NCBI RefSeq assembly: GCF_900099925.1
Contig: NZ_FNDE01000002.1
Span: 62,001 to 126,000 of the forward strand
Reading direction: 5' to 3'
DNA length: 64,000 nt
DNA from: Aneurinibacillus thermoaerophilus
GTDB taxonomy: Bacteria > Bacillota > Bacilli > Aneurinibacillales > Aneurinibacillaceae
The notes under the pieces were generated by a model. The model made no database searches and was not told where the DNA came from. It was given only the letters and a program-made list of their open reading frames with translations. A program made the translations under genes and the position numbers. Positions 61,957-64,000 of this stretch are shown here, piece after piece (positions within the stretch are counted from its first letter, which is position 1; each line of letters begins with the position of its first letter).

Positions 61957-62943
61957 ATGCCCACCATCAGAGACGTATCGAAGCTTGCGGGGGTTTCCGT
62001 GGCGACCGTATCACGCGTACTGAATCGTAGCGGCTATGTTCACGAGGAAACGGAGCGCAAAGTGTTAAAGGCGATTAAAGAATTGAATTATACGCCCAAC
62101 TTCGTTGCCCGGAGCTTAACCAACAAGAAAACGGGCACAATTGGCCTGATGGTGCCCGATATTACAAACCCGTTCTTTCCGGAATTGGCTCGTGCTGTGG
62201 AAGACGTGATGCAACAGTATGGATATACAACCATTCTCGGCAATTCCGATGAAAACCCACAAAAAGAAAAGCAGTATATCCAATTGCTGAAACAAAAATA
62301 TATTGATGGCGTGATCCTTGCTTCAACGGCGTTGACGGCAGAAGAGGTACATACGTTCAAAGTACCGGTTGTTGTATTGGATCGAGTGGTTTTATCCGAC
62401 AACATTCCGATGGTGACTTCGAAAAACAGGGAAGGAGCCCGGGAGGCGACTCGCTTTCTTTTGGAACAAGGTTGCAGGAAAATCGCGCATCTTAGAGGGC
62501 CTGTGCAGCTCAGAATTGCTGATGAGCGTTGCCATGGATACCTCGATGTGGTAGAAAAATTGGAATGGTTCCATCCAGGGCTTATTGTTGCCAGCAATTA
62601 CGATATGCGCCAGGCTATGCAGGCGACGCTGGAACTCCTGAAGAAGCATCCGGATATTGACGGGATTTTTGCTGGAAACGATATAATAGCCATCGGCGCG
62701 ATGCGGGCGGTGCAGATGCTTGGTATTTCAATACCAGAAGAAATGGCGATTATCGGCTACGATGGCATCACGATGGGAGAAATCGTGTATCCGGAACTGA
62801 CGACAATGGCTCAGCCGATTTATGAGATGGGCGCGCTCGCCGCGCGTATGCTGATTAAGATGATCGAAAAACAGCCGCTTGATACTTTGTATTATGAACT
62901 GGATGTGCAGCTCATCGAGCGAGGGACTACGAGGAAGGGATAA
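61957..62943 (+). CDS. rbsR: Ribose operon repressor, LacI family
   Basis: A 328-residue repressor. The N-terminal helix-turn-helix is TIRDVSKLAGVSVATVSRVLNRSG (residues 3-26) and the linked effector-binding domain of periplasmic-binding type follows. It is assigned to RbsR because rbsK and rbsD follow. ATG 61957 has GGAAGGAAG upstream; a frame 20 codons longer overlaps the operator. Four bases separate it from rbsK. Ribose or ribose phosphate is the likely inducer. Confidence 0.93.
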   Translation: MPTIRDVSKLAGVSVATVSRVLNRSGYVHEETERKVLKAIKELNYTPNFVARSLTNKKTGTIGLMVPDITNPFFPELARAVEDVMQQYGYTTILGNSDENPQKEKQYIQLLKQKYIDGVILASTALTAEEVHTFKVPVVVLDRVVLSDNIPMVTSKNREGAREATRFLLEQGCRKIAHLRGPVQLRIADERCHGYLDVVEKLEWFHPGLIVASNYDMRQAMQATLELLKKHPDIDGIFAGNDIIAIGAMRAVQMLGISIPEEMAIIGYDGITMGEIVYPELTTMAQPIYEMGALAARMLIKMIEKQPLDTLYYELDVQLIERGTTRKG

Positions 62944-62946
62944 ATA

Positions 62947-63858
62947 ATGAAACGACCAAAGATTGTTGTCATAGGCAGTATTAACATGGATCTGGTAACA
63001 GAGACACCGCGGGTACCCGCATTGGGGGAAACCGTGCTCGGCAGCAAATTTTCCACGCTTCCCGGCGGAAAAGGTGCTAATCAGGCAGTGGCCTGCGCAC
63101 GACTCGGAGCTGATGTTTATATGATTGGGTGCGTAGGAGAGGATAGCTTCGGCACCATGCTTATAGATAATCTCAAAAAAGAAGGGGTTCGCGTGGACGG
63201 TGTGGAACCGGTTACACAAACAGCGACAGGCATTGCTTCGATTGTGGTCGAGAATGGGGATAATTCCATTATTGTCGTCCCGGGCGCTAACCATGCCCTG
63301 ACCCCGAACAAAGTTCGCCGTGTCGAAGCCATGATTCGGGAAGCAGATGTGGTATTGCTGCAATTAGAAATTCCGCTGGACACTGTGGTAGAAGCGGTGC
63401 GTATTGCGCGCAAGGCTGATGTTCCGGTTATCGTAAATCCGGCCCCAGCGGCCGAATTGCCGCAGGAAGTGCTTAAAGATATTACCGTTCTGACGCCAAA
63501 CGAGTACGAACTGGCTATTCTCCTTGGCAAGAAGCCGGGGGAGCATGGGGACTTCAGGGGGCTTATGGCGTCGTATCACGGAAAGTTGGTGATGACCAAA
63601 GGAAGCGACGGTGCATACTACAGCGATGGTAACGGAAATATTCGACATCAGCCTGGCTTTCAAGTCGAAGTGGTGGATACGACGGGCGCAGGCGATACAT
63701 TCAACGCAGCGCTGGCCGTCATGATTGGCCAGGGCTGTTCGATAGCAGAAGCGGTACACTATGCGGTTGCGGCAAGTGCGTTATCGGTTACAAAGTTCGG
63801 GGCGCAAGGCGGCATGCCGTCTCATGAGCAGGTAGTTACTTTTTTGAAGCAAACATAG
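62947..63858 (+). CDS. rbsK: Ribokinase
   Basis: A 303-residue PfkB-family sugar kinase that phosphorylates ribose to ribose-5-phosphate. [16 protein letters not shown] (near 42-57) and the catalytic [15 protein letters not shown] (near 244-258) are the two PfkB signatures, the second including the catalytic aspartate and anion hole. AAGGGA-type sequence and the rbsR end precede the ATG. Second gene of the ribose operon. Confidence 0.95.
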   Translation: MKRPKIVVIGSINMDLVTETPRVPALGETVLGSKFSTLPGGKGANQAVACARLGADVYMIGCVGEDSFGTMLIDNLKKEGVRVDGVEPVTQTATGIASIVVENGDNSIIVVPGANHALTPNKVRRVEAMIREADVVLLQLEIPLDTVVEAVRIARKADVPVIVNPAPAAELPQEVLKDITVLTPNEYELAILLGKKPGEHGDFRGLMASYHGKLVMTKGSDGAYYSDGNGNIRHQPGFQVEVVDTTGAGDTFNAALAVMIGQGCSIAEAVHYAVAASALSVTKFGAQGGMPSHEQVVTFLKQT

Positions 63859-63880
63859 TAAGACAACAAGGAGTAGAGTC

Positions 63881-64000
63881 ATGAAGAAAATTGGCGCTTT
63901 AAACAGCGAGATTACAGCCGTGATTTCTCAATTGGGGCATACGGATACGATTGTAATTGGTGATTGTGGGTTGCCGATTCCGGATGGGGTGAAGCGGATC
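63881..64000 (+). CDS. rbsD: D-ribose pyranase (partial, cut by window edge)
   Basis: Forty codons from ATG 63881 to the edge are open: [20 protein letters not shown], then a [10 protein letters not shown] motif typical of RbsD. RbsD interconverts pyran and furan forms of ribose, helping uptake-linked phosphorylation. AAGGAG lies before the start. The rest and the transporter genes rbsACB are expected beyond the window. Confidence 0.93.
   Translation, partial: MKKIGALNSEITAVISQLGHTDTIVIGDCGLPIPDGVKRI

Noticed and set aside
1-64000. CRISPR arrays, rRNA or tRNA genes, prophage or integrative elements
   Set aside because: No spaced direct repeats, tRNA cloverleaf or rRNA sequence, integrase or phage structural gene was seen. 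The only mobile-DNA trace is the IS3 remnant.

Overview
The window reads as a chromosomal segment of a low-to-moderate GC, endospore-forming Firmicute. The evidence is the gene order (ytkL, trmB, ytoI, ytpI, ytrI/ytrH, dnaE, malic enzyme, accDA, pyk, fxsA, ytvI, citZ-icd-mdh, phoPR, polA, mutM, ytaF, coaE, gapB, nrdR, dnaB-dnaI, thrS, infC-rpmI-rplT), several sporulation genes (yheC/yheD family, ytrH, ytrI, ytvI, ytaF), strong AAGGAGG ribosome binding sites, a T-box in front of thrS and an AUU-initiated infC. The order follows Bacillus subtilis, but absent neighbours (pfkA, nrnA, speD), an mqnC gene of the futalosine route and a repeated yheC/yheD run suggest a Paenibacillaceae-type bacillus, perhaps Aneurinibacillus. 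That placement is an inference.

Layout. 1-2.4 kb: nhaC antiporter and a cysteine-rich protein. 2.7-8.1 kb, minus strand: a translationally coupled run of four YheC/YheD ATP-grasp proteins (two long/short pairs) plus a GNAT acetyltransferase, behind a sigma-K-like promoter. 8.2-14 kb: ytkL, a Gre-like gene with a 25-codon leader peptide, trmB, ytoI, ytpI, ytrI and ytrH. 14-24.6 kb: dnaE, malic enzyme with a FadR-type operator, the FadR-type regulator, accDA, pyk, a thioesterase and fxsA. 24.8-29.9 kb: ytvI and the TCA-cycle genes citZ, icd, mdh. 29.9-31.5 kb is a scar between mdh and phoP: a chimeric acyltransferase/TPR gene and the truncated left end of an IS3-type element. 31.5-47.6 kb: a lipoprotein, phoPR, an EamA transporter, an SPFH protein, polA, mutM, ytaF, coaE, a lytic transglycosylase, gapB, nrdR, dnaBI and mqnC. 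47.9-48.9 kb: an A+T-rich islet of small unknown genes. 49-54.4 kb: cre-like site, T-box and thrS; a chemotaxis receptor; infC-rpmI-rplT with leader. 54.4-61.8 kb: methyltransferase, CoA-binding protein, a candidate C-rich small RNA, psd and several unknown membrane or secreted proteins. 61.8-64 kb: start of the ribose operon rbsR-rbsK-rbsD, cut by the window edge.

Metabolic theme. Complete citZ/icd/mdh, an NADP-type gapB with CcpN-like sites, malic enzyme linked to accDA through a shared FadR-type operator, and no pfkA at its usual place together suggest a cell oriented to organic and amino acids, with glycolysis less central. Coordinates of starts were adjusted where a ribosome binding site or family alignment favoured an internal or non-ATG codon.
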